From Mactra quadrangularis (Eukaryota > Mollusca > Bivalvia > Venerida > Mactridae): 64,000 nt of DNA. Of this stretch, positions 47,965 to 59,963 are shown in pieces; position 1 is the stretch's first letter, and the number at the start of each line of letters is the position of its first letter. The DNA lies in assembly GCA_025267735.1 (NCBI GenBank), contig CM046298.1, forward strand, positions 42,293,917-42,357,916, given 5' to 3'. The position numbers and the translations under genes were made by a program. Under the pieces are notes generated by a model. That model saw only the letters and a list, made by a program, of their open reading frames with translations. It was not told where the DNA came from and searched no databases.

Positions 47965-50900
47965 GAATAAAAGCTACTGTTTGCGAACAGACTTCAGAAT
48001 TGGCATATGAATGGGTAGCTGTCTAATCGCAATCCTTTCATATACTTCTGACACAATCTACAAGCATTTACTTGATTTTGCAAAAAGACCTCTGAATAGA
48101 CATATGAATGGACAGCTGTCTATTCGCAACTCTAAAATAAACATGTGACACATTCTAAATGCATAATAAGATTTTGCGAATAGACTTCTGAATAGACATT
48201 TGAATGGACAGCTGTCTATTCCCAACTCTATAATGGACTTCTGACACATCCTTAATGCATATAAAAGATTTTGCGAATAGACTTCTGAATAGACATTTGA
48301 ATGGACAGCTGTCTATTCGCCACTTTATAATAGACTTGTGACACATTCTAAATGCATAAAAAAGATTTTGCGAAAAGACTTCTGAATAGACATTTGAATG
48401 GACAGCTGTCTATTCGCAACTCTATAATAAACTTGCGACATATTCTAAATGCATATACATGATTTCGGGAAAAGACTTCTAAATAGACATTTGAATGGAC
48501 AGCTGTCTATTTGCAACTCAATAATGGACTTATGACACATTCTTTATGCAAATGAAGGATTTTGCGAATAGACTTCTGAATGGACATTTGGATGCACAGC
48601 TGTCTATTGGCAACTCAATAATAGACTTGTGACGCATTCTATATGCATATGAATGATTTTGCGAATGAACTTTTGAAATTACTTTTTTTCGAAAAGACTT
48701 CCGAATATACAGCTGTCTATTCACATCCCACGAATGAACCTCGGGGACAATCTGAATGCATAGCTATATTTTCGCGAAAAGACTTTAAAAAAAAAAGATC
48801 CAAATAGACTTATGAATGGACATCTGTCGCTTTGCATTCCGCGAATAGCCATCTTGCACATTCAGATTGCATGAACATGTTATTGTGAATAAACTTCTGA
48901 ATCGACTTTCGAATGGACATTTGTCACTTTAAGTATTCAAAGAAAGACTTTAAATCAGTTTGATTGCTTTATGATTTTTTTCGAATAGACTTCTGAAAAG
49001 ACCTCCGAATAAACAGCTGTCGATTCAAACCCCGCGAATGAATCTCAGGAACAATCTGAATGCATAGCTATATATTCGCAAAAAGACTTTTGAAAAGAGA
49101 TCCGAATAGACTTTTGAATGGACATCTGTCGCTTTGCATTCCGGGAATAGACATCTTGCACATTTAGATTGCATTACTTTGTTTTTGTGAATGAACTTCT
49201 GAAAAGACTTTTGAATGGACATTTGTCTCTTTGCGTATTCCTCGAAAAAACTTTTAAATCTGTTTGATTGCATTATGATTTTTTGCGAATAGACTTCTGA
49301 AAAACTTTTGAATTGACAGCTGTGTCTTCGCTACTGTATGATAGACTTCTGACTCATTCTAAACGCAGTTACCAGATTTTGCGAAAAGACTTCTGAATAG
49401 TCTTTTGAATGAACATCTGTCTATTTGCAACTTTATAACAGTCTAAAGACACATTCATAATGCATATATTTGATTTTGCGAAAAGACTTCTGAATAGACT
49501 TTTGAATGGACAGCTCTCTATTCGAAAATCTATAATAGACTTCTGGATCATTATGGACGCATTTACCAGAATTTGCGAATAGACTTCTGAATAGACTTTT
49601 GAATGGACATCTGTCCATTTGCAACTTTATAACAGTCTACAGACACAATTATAATGCACATATATGATTTTTGCGAAAAGACTTCTGAATAGACTTTTGA
49701 ATGGACATCTGTCTATTTGCAACTTTATTACAGTCTACAGACACATTCATAATGCATATATTTGATTTTTGCGAAAAGACTTCAGAAAAGACTTTTGAAT
49801 GGACATCTGTCCATTTGCAACTTTATAACAGTCTACAGACACATTCATAATGTATATATATGATTTTTGCGAAAAGACTTCTGAATAGACTTTTGAATGG
49901 ACATCTGTCTATTTGCAACTTTATTACAGTCTACAGACACATTCATAATGCATATATATGATTTTTGCGAAAAGACTTCTGAATAGACTTTTGAATGGAC
50001 ATCTGTCTATTTGCAACTTTATGACAGTCTACAGACACATTCATAATGCATATATTTGATTTTGCGAATAAACTTCTGAAAAGACTTTTGAATGGACAGC
50101 TCTCTTTTGGAAACTCTATAATAGACTTCTAACACATTCTGAACGCATTTACCGATTTTTTCGAATAGACTTCTGAATAGACTTTGAATGGACATCTTTC
50201 TATTCGCTACTTTATATCAGAATTCAGCCACATTCTAAATGCATATGCATATGATGTTGCGAATAGACTTCTGAATAGACATTTGAATGGACAGCAGTGT
50301 ATTCGCTACTGTTTGTAAGTTCTGACTCATTCTGAACGCATTTTACAAATTTTGCGAAAAGACTTCTGAATAGAATTTTGAATGGACTTTTGAATGGACA
50401 CCTGTCTGTTTGTAACTTTATAACAGTCTACAGACACATTCATAATGCATATATTTGATTTTGCGAAAAGACTTCTGAATAGACTTTTGAATGGACAGCT
50501 CTCTATTCGAAAATCTATAATAGACTTCTGGATCATTATGGACGCATTTACCAGATTTTGCGAATAGACTTCTGAATAGACTTTTGAATGGACATCTGTC
50601 TATTTGCAACATATAACAGTCTACAGACACATTCATAATGCATATATATGATTTTTGCGAAAAGACTTCTGAATAGACTTTTGAATGGACATCTGTCTAT
50701 TTGCAACTTTATAACAGTCTACAGACACATTCATAATGCATATATATGATTTTTGCGAAAAGACTTCTGAATAGACTTTTGAATGGACAGCTCTCTATAC
50801 GAAAATCTATAATAGACTTCTGGATCATTATGGACGCATTTACCAGAATTTGCGAATAGACTTCTGAATAGACTATTGAATGGACATCTGTGTATTTGCA

Positions 50901-52296
50901 ACTTTATAACAGTATACAGACACATTCATAATGCATATATATGATTTTTGAGAAAAGACTTCTGAAAAGACTTTTGAATGGACATCTGTCTATTTGCAAC
51001 TTTATAACAGTCTACAGACACATTCATAATGCATATATATGATTTTTGCGAAAAGACTTCTGAATAGACTTTTGAATGGACATCTGTCTATTTGCAACTT
51101 TATTACAGTCTACAGACACATTCATAATGCATATATTTGATTTTTGCGAAAAGACTTCTGAATAGACTTTTGAATGGACATCTGTCTATTTGCAACTTTA
51201 TTACAGTTTACAGACACATTCATAATGCATATATTTGATTTTGCGAATAAACTTCTGAAAAGACTTTTGAATGGACAGCTCTCCTTTGGAAACTCTATAA
51301 TAGACTTCTAACACATTCTGAACGCATTTACCGATTTTTTCGAATAGACTTCTGAATAGACTTTGAATGGACATCTTTCTATTCGCTACTTTATATCAGA
51401 ATTCAGCCACACTCTAAATGCATATGCATATGATGTTGCGAATAGACTTCTGAATAGACATTTGAATGGACAGCAGTGTATTCGCTACTGTTTGTAAGTT
51501 CTGACTCATTCTGAACGCATTTTACAAATTTTGCGAATAGACTTCTGAATAGACTTTTGAATGGACAGCTCTCTATTCGAACTCTATAATAGAATAGACT
51601 TCTGAATAGACATTTAAATGGACATCTGTCTATTTGCAATTTTTAAATAGACTACAGACACATTCTTTAAGCATATATATGATTTTGCGAATAGACTTCT
51701 GAATAAACTTTTGAATGGACAGCTCTCTATTTGTAAATTTAAATCTAAAATAGACTTCTGACTCATTCCAATCGCATTCACCAGATTTTCAAATAGACTT
51801 TTGAATAGACATTTGAATGGATATCTGTCAATTCCAAACTTAATAATAGACTTCAGACACAGTCTTAAAGCACATATATGATTTTGTGAATAGATATCCG
51901 AATAGACTTTTGAATGGACATTTGTCCCTGGAATTTTGGGAATAGACATCTTGCTCATTCAGATTGCATCACTATGTTTTTGCGAATAAACTTCTGAATA
52001 GACTTTTGAATGGACTTTTGTCTCTTTGCGTATTCCACGAGAAGACTTTTAAATGTGTTTGATTGCACTAGTGACTTTTTTCGAATAGACTTCTGAATAG
52101 ATTTCCGAATAGACAGCTGTCTTTTCGGCATTTTGTGTACAGATTTTTGTACAGATTTTTGAACTTACCTATATCTATGTATACAGTAAATGCGAATAGA
52201 TTTCTGCATGAATAGACTTCTCAATACATAGCTGTCTATTGAGCGAATAGACTTTTGAATAGAGAATAGACAATAGATAGCTAACTTCACAGACCT
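47965..52296 (-). repeat. Right arm: ~97-bp monomer array, inverted
   Basis: Carries the same monomers as the left arm in the opposite orientation (GCGAATAGACTTCTGAATAG, ACTTTTGAATGGACATCTGT). Class A and B monomers alternate here too. The segment 48,060-48,720 has its own local variant centred on the palindrome GACAGCTGTC. The arm is about 1.1 kb longer than the left one. Confidence 0.9.
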
Positions 52297-52304
52297 TTTT
52301 TGTA
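52297..52304. repeat. Right 8-bp target duplication of the foldback element
   Basis: TTTTTGTA, identical to 43,550-43,557. Confidence 0.88.
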
Positions 52305-53480
52305 TCAACATTGTCCCCGGAGTTCAGCTTATCTAAAAGCCCTAACCAAAAAAGCTTACTTTACTAGTACTCGCATCCCATTTTACAAAACAAATAGAAG
52401 AAATAGACGAGCTTGTAGACTTAAATAAAAGAGTTTGACTAGCTATGTACAACCTAGTGAACCTTGAGAGACGGGTCCAGGTTCGTGAAGATATTATTGA
52501 AACATAAATAATGGCAAGTTCTTCAGATTCCCGTGTGAGACTTCTAATGGCTGTGTCAATATTCAAATAATTATTAATGTGTGTCCTACGAAGCAATTAC
52601 TTGTACTTGTTAAACAACATTCTCACAAATACACTGTATATTAGTAATTTTAGTGTACATAATTATGTTGAGGCGTTTCTCAAAAATGAAAAATTATTAT
52701 GTCAAAACAATCCGGAAAATTATTAAAATTATCTTGACATAAAACATTTGCTTCTTGCTGATTATAAAATCTGTAGACTTGAAAAATTGCTTATCTTGAC
52801 AGGTCTGAAGGTATAAGAGCTTTGAGTCCGTACACTGAAGCGTTTGAACATTAAAATATTGCAAACATATGACACGGAAATCATAACTCATTTCTAGTAG
52901 ATATTAAAAGCTTGGTTGTTTTCGTCCGCTCGTTGAAACTATAGTAAATAGAATTATAGATGTTGATAAGGAAATTTGAATATTTTATCATCTATCATAA
53001 TTCACGATTCCTATACCAAGTGACTTTTCGTGTTCATAACTTCATGTGGGTCATAATAACACAAAAAATTCCCCATAATGTAGGGTTGTCTTCTATAACT
53101 TTTGTTGTTGTTGTTGTAATTCTAATACGCTATCGAAGTAGCTGATAGTCTCATACAATACCCACTGTTTCTAGTAAGTAACCCATTTGTACAGAGTTTA
53201 TTGAAAATGAATGGTTTAGAGCTCTGAAGTTCAGAATAGTTTTACTATTCTTAGATAGTAGTTCAATGAGTAAATACCATTATGTTAAGTAACATCGGAC
53301 TTATTGTTGTTTTATTAGAGGCTGTTTAACTTTTGAAGCATGTGTTTACATACGAATACCACAAATTGTTTTATTTGTACATAAACAATCATTAACCTCA
53401 AAGACCCCCTACGGTCTCACACATGTGAAATTAAAGCATTTCATAGTTGGTTATATGAACTTGTTTCATTAAAGATCATT
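52305..53480. other. No gene seen
   Basis: AT-rich sequence with no recognised gene or repeat. The open frames of 60-85 codons have no domain or splice support. Confidence 0.4.
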
Positions 53481-53821
53481 TTTGGAAGGAATTCTTTTTC
53501 AAAGAATTCCTTTCTATGTCAGCGCTCTTGGAAATTTGAAAAAGAACGAACAACACCTTCAACTCAATAGAAATCAATGAGTCAATGCGATCAAGAAATA
53601 GTGCAGCAGAAAAATATGTGTACTATCAAAAGTAGAAAAGTTGAAAAAGTAATTTCAACAAATACTTAAAATTATTATATTAAATGGGTTTTTTACACAT
53701 GAATCAATCAACTTTCTAACTGTGCACGGAGAGAAGTTTTTTGTATTATTGCGCAGTAGTATCTACCACACGCTTGTATATATATACAATTTTAACGAGC
53801 ATTTATCTCAGCAGGGCTTTA

Positions 53822-53930
53822 CTTTGAGAGCGTAGAGCGCTGGACATTTATCGAAGTTAAGCAACGAAATGTAAGGTTAATCTGTGGATGGGTGTCCGTA
53901 GAGGTTTAGTGGCAGCGCGAAGCGAGTTTC
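53822..53930 (+). ncRNA. 5S-rRNA-like sequence (pseudogene or SINE head)
   Basis: ATCGAAGTTAAGCAACG followed about 25 bases later by GTGGATGGGTGTCCG matches the internal control region layout of a 5S rRNA gene (A box, then the GGATGGGTGACC C box). The surrounding bases are diverged from a functional 5S RNA, so this is a pseudogene or the head of a 5S-derived SINE. Confidence 0.55.
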
Positions 53931-54999
53931 ATAATGTTTTTTGTGTGTGTTTTTTTGTTGTTTTTTTGATGGACCGCAACAAATTAATCGTTATGTTCGT
54001 CTGATTTCTCGTTCCTTAAAATCCAAAAACAAATGCGTCCGCACCTTGAAATGAACGCATCATAAATTTCGGAAAATCAGAAGTTCACACTAGACCAAGT
54101 AGAAATTGAACTAAAAATTAGAAATTTGAGTTCTAAATAGCAAAATAAATCAGAAAATTTCACTGTTACGGTAAAGCAGTAATGTATTCTTGCTAACATA
54201 CGGCATTAGAAATTACAATGACACAATCCATTGTTCAGAAATATGATAGCTGCACTCTGTCTTAGACCGTAAACTGAACATTTACTCACTCTACACACCT
54301 TATCTTGATCTGTGACGTCATACGTGTCTTTGTAGTGTAAAATATGAAGATTGATCCATAGAGAGCAGATAGGACAGGGAGAAAAATTTACATTGAATTT
54401 CCTTTAATTTAGATGTCCCAAAATAACATATTAGGCTTGATTTAATTCTTGTGGTATTATTAGACATTAGCATAATTTTCCAAAATCTAATTACATTGTA
54501 TACACAAAAAGTGAACCGGGGTAATCTGTGCTTCGTAGTTAATATCTAGTATTAACAAAAGTAATACCAAAGACAAATGAAGTTTTATTTCCGTATGAAC
54601 TGATGAAGGTGTAAACCTCTTCTACCCTACTTCTAATTAGTTTTAAATTCAATTGAATTTTCATCTGGAGTAATTGTAAACTTGCTTTATATTACCTAGA
54701 ACTAATTATTACGTGATTACACTATAGACTATAGATATATGGTTATATGTTATATAAGAAAGTCCATACCTTTTCTGCTCTTTTTAACTTATGGTAAATA
54801 AATGTCTTAGAAACCGCACAAATTTATTCTTCGCTTTCGCTCGCTTCTCAAAATTCAAAATACATGTATGGAAAAAGAATTTAATTGCTCTTTAGCTCCA
54901 TTCTTTAGAACAAAATACATAGAACATGTGATCAATTTGTTGTGGCCTTAACTCAATGGCAACACATTGTTTAGGTTACATCGTGACCAGCAATCCACC

Positions 55000-55190
55000 T
55001 ATCACTGTTCCTGAAAAGACTCAATCTCTGGATTACTACTAGATGCAATTCAGTGACTGAACACTGCCGTATTAAAATGATTTAGAATCAGTGGTAGGAG
55101 GGAGAATGACCGTAGAAATTATTTCATGGCATAGCTCCACGAAAGTATGCCCTGCCCATGAATCAAAACATACAACTTCTCGATCAGTAA
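55000..55190 (-). mobile_element. Diverged SINE, minus strand, copy B
   Basis: Equivalent of 42,110-42,305 in the second copy of the surrounding repeat. The B-box region is mutated (CATGAATCAAAACATAC). Confidence 0.6.
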
Positions 55191-55329
55191 CATAATATGC
55201 ATGTAAAATGAAATATGAAACAAATTCGATTATGAATAATAAAGAGATATGATGATGGATATCGAAATAATAACTTTGAACTCCTAAAATCGTTCAAAAA
55301 TTCCTTCCAACAGTACTTTCAGTACTTTG

Positions 55330-56940
55330 TTTATGTTGTATACGCTTAGCACATTATAACAACGATAGAGGTTGGATATGGTACCAAACTAGGGCTGATC
55401 CCTAAAACCGATATATCTCAAAACCGTATCGCATGTGTCATATCGCATCGGAAGCTTTAAAACGATATAAATATCGCCATATAAACTTATCAAAGGGAGA
55501 ATACTCTTACTACTATGAGTCAAGCCAAAACCTTAATTCCTGTTCTTTTTTTTAAGAAAGTCTGAATTATCTCCCCTTAAAGACATTATAAAATCATTAT
55601 CTGAAATGTCTTTCTATTTGTGTTATCTTATTCATTTTACAATGCATTCACAATACATTGTTGCTGGTTTATGAAGACCATCATAATCAATCATGAAAGT
55701 AACTCGTATCGCGACCACTCTAACGCTGCTCAAATCATATTCCGATTCCTTTGAAATTATGAAGCCATAGTCTAAACCACCTGTTTCAATATATCTGCAA
55801 ACAAACCATGTCGTTGAACTAAAAATCCCCCGAAAATACATATTGAAGTAGACAATCATGGGAAATATTCATTGAAGCCGTCCCTGAAATGCTAAAAAAA
55901 GTTCAGTGAACTGTTAAACAATTTGATGAAGTGTTAGATTGATCTTATAGCATAAAAGATTCTCTTGACTATGAATAACATAGATCTTTTGTTTTGAATA
56001 TCTTAAACAAAAATGGTACATGACCGAATATATCTGACTGCATGTTTGAAGAAAATAGCCGAGGACTTCAAAAAGTTGGAGGTAAGGTATAATATGGAGA
56101 GTGAATTTTCAAACGGTAACATTGAACTCTTTTCCATCGTCCAAAAAGTTGTTCAAAAGAAACAATCGTGAGAACAACAAACGAGAACGAGGCTGACTTA
56201 TTACAGTTTTATCATACAACATGTTTAACATCATATTTTATCTGAAATCATAAATGCATTAACAAGTGTTAAGTAGATTTCCCACCTGTCTTATCACTAG
56301 AAAATATCTGTGAAATAATGATATACTGGTATGTATGTATAATGTTTGTTTTAATATCAGTAATAAAATATGTGTATCTAATGAACTCTATTAACTTGAT
56401 AGTTACGTAGTTGGTTCTGAGGCTGGTATAATAATTAAAGGGGGAGTAGCGGATTTTGATAAAAAAATCTAAAAAGTTTTAAGTGGTTAAAAAGTTATCA
56501 TGATTAAACAGATGAAAGTGTTTGGTACTAGAATTATTTATTAGAATGTACTTTTTTGGACCCTCCAGACAAAAATTAATTTCACCCTATTTTTATAACT
56601 ATCCTAGTTTGAGAAACTTTAAAGCTCTAATGAATGTTAAAGAAGAAGCCACGCTTATTAACCTTTAGTAAATTTGTACAATACGTAATTACCAATCCGA
56701 TATTCTCATAAATTTTAAAGTTAAAACTAAGTTCCCATTCGTTTATTACATTGTTTATCTTATCGTTCTTGAACATAGAAAATGAATTGATTTTCATAAT
56801 ACATAATAGTTATATATATATACCTACTCTTTTTTATTATACATTGTAATTCCCCGTAACTCTATATCAATATTGTATTCTGTAACAATTATCACACATG
56901 TTGTTACTTTATATAATGTAACCTGTGTTTATTATAATAA
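55330..56940. other. No gene recognised
   Basis: TAGGGCTGATCCCTAAAACC at about 55,391 looks like a hAT left end, but I found no partner. The rest is AT-rich with no supported coding region. Confidence 0.35.
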
Positions 56941-56952
56941 AGAATATGTTCT

Positions 56953-56978
56953 GTTCTGTTCTGTTCTGTTCTGTTCGG
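56953..56978. repeat. (TGTTC)n microsatellite
   Basis: Five or so pentamers directly follow ATTATAATAAAGAATA. The layout (polyadenylation-like word, then a short tandem tail) is typical of a non-LTR retrotransposon 3' end. No reverse transcriptase is visible upstream. Confidence 0.5.
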
Positions 56979-57252
56979 TAAAAAGATATTTTCTTGCTTC
57001 GCGGTTATTTTGGATGTACATGCAAAATCATTTCAATTAGTAAATATGAGTTGTTGAGGAAATATTCGGGGCGAATGTGAGAACCATACCTCTTATCTAT
57101 ATACATGTACAAAGAAAACTCAATATCATTAGCCAAATTTGATAGTATGGCATGGCCTTTTCTGGTCAAGAATCAACAAGGAAAGACCGGATTCCTAATC
57201 ATTTTAGTAAAATACATCTATAAATGAAATACAATCAGGAACTACAACTGTC

Positions 57253-57414
57253 TACTTAAACGAACTAGAGTATTTAAAATCGAGTGAACACATTACTGTA
57301 CTATAACCTCGAACGGTTACAAAAACTCACCAGTACTTAAACGAACTAGAGTATTTAAAATCGAGTGAACACATTACTGTACTATAACCTCGAACGGTTA
57401 CAAAAACTCACCAG
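57253..57414. repeat. 81-bp exact tandem duplication
   Basis: Two essentially identical 81-bp copies start TACTTAAACGAACTAGAGTA (57,253 and 57,334), so the duplication is very recent. Confidence 0.9.
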
Positions 57415-57862
57415 TGCGCATGCGTTAACTGGTGCAAAAACATCAGAGCGCATGCGTAAGATATTGCTTGAAATGAAAGTGATGATAGAAAGATGTATGA
57501 TTATTTTGACATATATTATCAACCATCTTTTCAATCATACATCCAAGAGGTTATAGAGTTCAAGAAAATAGTTTACAATATTTTGATGTTTCTCCATCAA
57601 GTCTAAGAACTGCTCTATAATCACTTCATCTGACAGGATATTTTGTAAATAAATCTTCCGTGATAAACTAATCGATGTGAGGCTTCTGACAAAATGTTCA
57701 TAAACATTCCCAATTATCAGAACATTAGTTATTTCAGAATTCTACGAAAGCACACTATTTCGAAGCATACTAGCTTAGGTGACCACACTGAAACTTTCAA
57801 CTAATTGATTATGCCTCACCATTTCAAGGCAGACGAATCTTGTCTGTTCTGTCTACCCATCA

Positions 57863-57942
57863 GTCCGTTCGTCCGTCCATCTGTCCGTTCGTCCGTCCAT
57901 CTGTCCGTTCGTCCGTCCATCTGTCCGTTCGTCCGTCCACCT
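57863..57942. repeat. 20-bp minisatellite
   Basis: Four copies of GTCCGTTCGTCCGTCCATCT. The Pro/Ser/Arg-rich frame across it is a by-product. Confidence 0.9.
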
Positions 57943-58352
57943 GCATTAAGCCACTTCTTGATCGCTCGATATATTGAAAACTATAAAGCCTGGGACAATC
58001 AAAGTTAGTAATAAGGTTGGCCATTAGATTGTCCTTATAGATTTCGGGGTCAGTAGATCAAAGTTCAAGACCACCGTGACCTTGCATTTATGTCTCCATC
58101 CGCTAAATAACTTTAGTATGAAGACAAGTATTAGCATTTCCAAAAATGCTTGAAATCAACGCTTAGCCGTGTTTGATTTCTTCTCCATAGATGTATTTAT
58201 TTTGTGGTTAATATTCATTTGCTAACGGGGCGGATGTTATGAATATAAAATACATATTGATTTCGATGAACAATTCTATTTACTATTCATTAGTTATCTT
58301 TGTAAATTTTACTTATTTCCGATCAAAAATACTTGCATGAAATGTTTATGTC

Positions 58353-58470
58353 CGCTAAAATATTTAGTGGCGTGTAGCCTTCCTAAACATACAATAAGTA
58401 TGGGGAGTATGTGGTAAATCGTTCCGCCGTCGCTAAAATATTTAGTAGTGTGCAGCCTTCCTAAACATCC
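58353..58470. repeat. 78-bp-spaced direct repeat
   Basis: CGCTAAAATATTTAGTRGYG followed by AGCCTTCCTAAACAT occurs at 58,353 and 58,433 with few changes. Confidence 0.7.
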
Positions 58471-59221
58471 GCTAATGCCCGCTATTGACAATGCGCCAGC
58501 TTGATTTTAGTCAACAACTAGACGAGTCCATTATCACACCCCTTTTTTTACTATTTCACGGCCATTTTCTTATCATGTGACCTCAAATGCATAGTTTTGA
58601 TTGGCTTAAGACAACCGGTGTCGACTACAAAATGCTCAAATCTTGATAATTGTTTATATCAACGCACAGGTGCGTTGATAATTAGCCGTTACGAGTACAT
58701 GACCTATAAAAATATTGATGTCAGTTAGTATAAAGGTCAAGATCACCGTTATTTTGCATTAAATACGTTGACTCCACATCCACCTTTTCTGCAACATGAA
58801 TAATATTACAATGTATAGCCAAGTTTCAATTCTCAGCAAAAACAAATCATATTTTACTTATATCCACTTTTGAACAAACTCTAAACTGTTATACATGTAC
58901 AATTAAAAAATGTGTTTTATTCATTATGATATATTATTGAATACAAATGTATAATTACTAGTAAGTTTTTATTAACAAATTAATATAAATGTGATACAAT
59001 GAGTCTAATGATGATTGATAGCTAATCAGCAAATTATAAATAGTAAAATTTACGTCAAATATAGTTTTATGGTTTTTATAGTGAACGCCACTCTATACGT
59101 ACGTCATTAAAATATGCATGATAAATAGATGTTTAAATGACTATGTTACATTTTCTATTTAAAATTTATTTTGGTCAATATCTTAGTTTTTTATTAAGTG
59201 CACATCTAAATCTGGAAAGTT

Positions 59222-59350
59222 GTTTATTGCGTTTAACAAAAGATGGTCATTTCATGGCGGCCAGCGCACATAACCTAGCTTCCCAAAAACTTTGTCAATA
59301 ACAAGTACTCACCTTGCCTTTCTACAAGACTGACAACTTCTACATATTAT
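59222..59350 (-). mobile_element. Diverged SINE fragment, minus strand
   Basis: TTTATTGCGTTTAACAAAAG, CAGCGCACATAACCTAGCTT and TCTACAAGACTGACAACTTC align with the tail and body of the SINE at 47,182. The tRNA head is missing. Confidence 0.65.
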
Positions 59351-59963
59351 ACATTTGAACATCTACAATTCCTGTATGTTAGGCAGTAATTGAATATTTG
59401 ATAAGTTGAAAGTGACATACACAATATGAGATTTCTAGTACAAAATGTATTCCCTAAAACGGCCAGCGATTATGTAATTCCCTGACTTGGCCATATGGGT
59501 CACATGAAATCACTGGTTTATACCGACAACCTACTGTAAGATTACTGATATAAATTTCTGCGCAGGCGGTTACGTTAAACTCGTATACACTGGCACCAGA
59601 GTCCTCACATACGCGCACATATAATATTTTGATAATAAACACAATTAAAAATCGCTCCCGTATACATTACCGTGTACGATTTACGATACTTTCATATGTT
59701 AATATATATAAGGTAGTGTACATGTATGTATGCACAGGAAACTATATATAGGGACGTACGCATTATTTTATGATCATAAGATATGGACTCTGGTGCCAGT
59801 GCTCGTATAATATTATACACAACACAATGAAGTTGAAGTATAAAAAGTTAACAACGCGACGCAAGTAAATATTACTGACATATATATGGTGGCATATTTC
59901 AGCCACCATATAACCACATAACTTATGAAATATGTAACTATTTAATAACTTATCTAAATCGTA

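Larger units (their letters stand above)
43558..52296. mobile_element. 8.7-kb satellite-armed foldback element
   Basis: A single inverted-repeat unit flanked by a perfect 8-bp direct repeat. The left terminus AGGTCTGTGAAGTTAGCTAT and the reverse complement of the right terminus agree at nearly every base for about 180 bp, up to GCCGAAAAGACAGCTGTC. Inside, both arms are tandem arrays of a ~97-bp monomer in opposite orientation (left 43,558-46,752, right 47,965-52,296), separated by a ~1.2-kb spacer. No transposase frame is present. The architecture recalls Drosophila FB elements and sea-urchin TU elements, which also have long inverted repeats containing tandem sub-repeats. MULE and P/Galileo groups also have long inverted ends. 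The many short open frames over the arms are repeat by-products. Confidence 0.9.
53485..55310 (+). mobile_element. TTGGAAGGAA-end repeat, copy B, with insertion
   Basis: Shares with 41,540-42,422 both ends and most of the interior (TCAGCGCTCTKSGAAATTTG, CAACACCTTCAACTCAATAG). Between about 53,815 and 54,740 it holds roughly 0.9 kb absent from copy A, including the 5S-like sequence. Confidence 0.65.

Noticed and set aside
43558..52296. Many 60-114-codon open frames with SIQKSIQKSFRK-like repeats as candidate genes
   Set aside because: They are translations of the ~97-bp satellite monomer in several frames and on both strands. They have no start context, splice sites or unique sequence.
57863..57942. 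Pro/Ser/Arg-rich coding repeat
   Set aside because: A simple 20-bp minisatellite. The period is not a multiple of three, so the reading frame changes from copy to copy.
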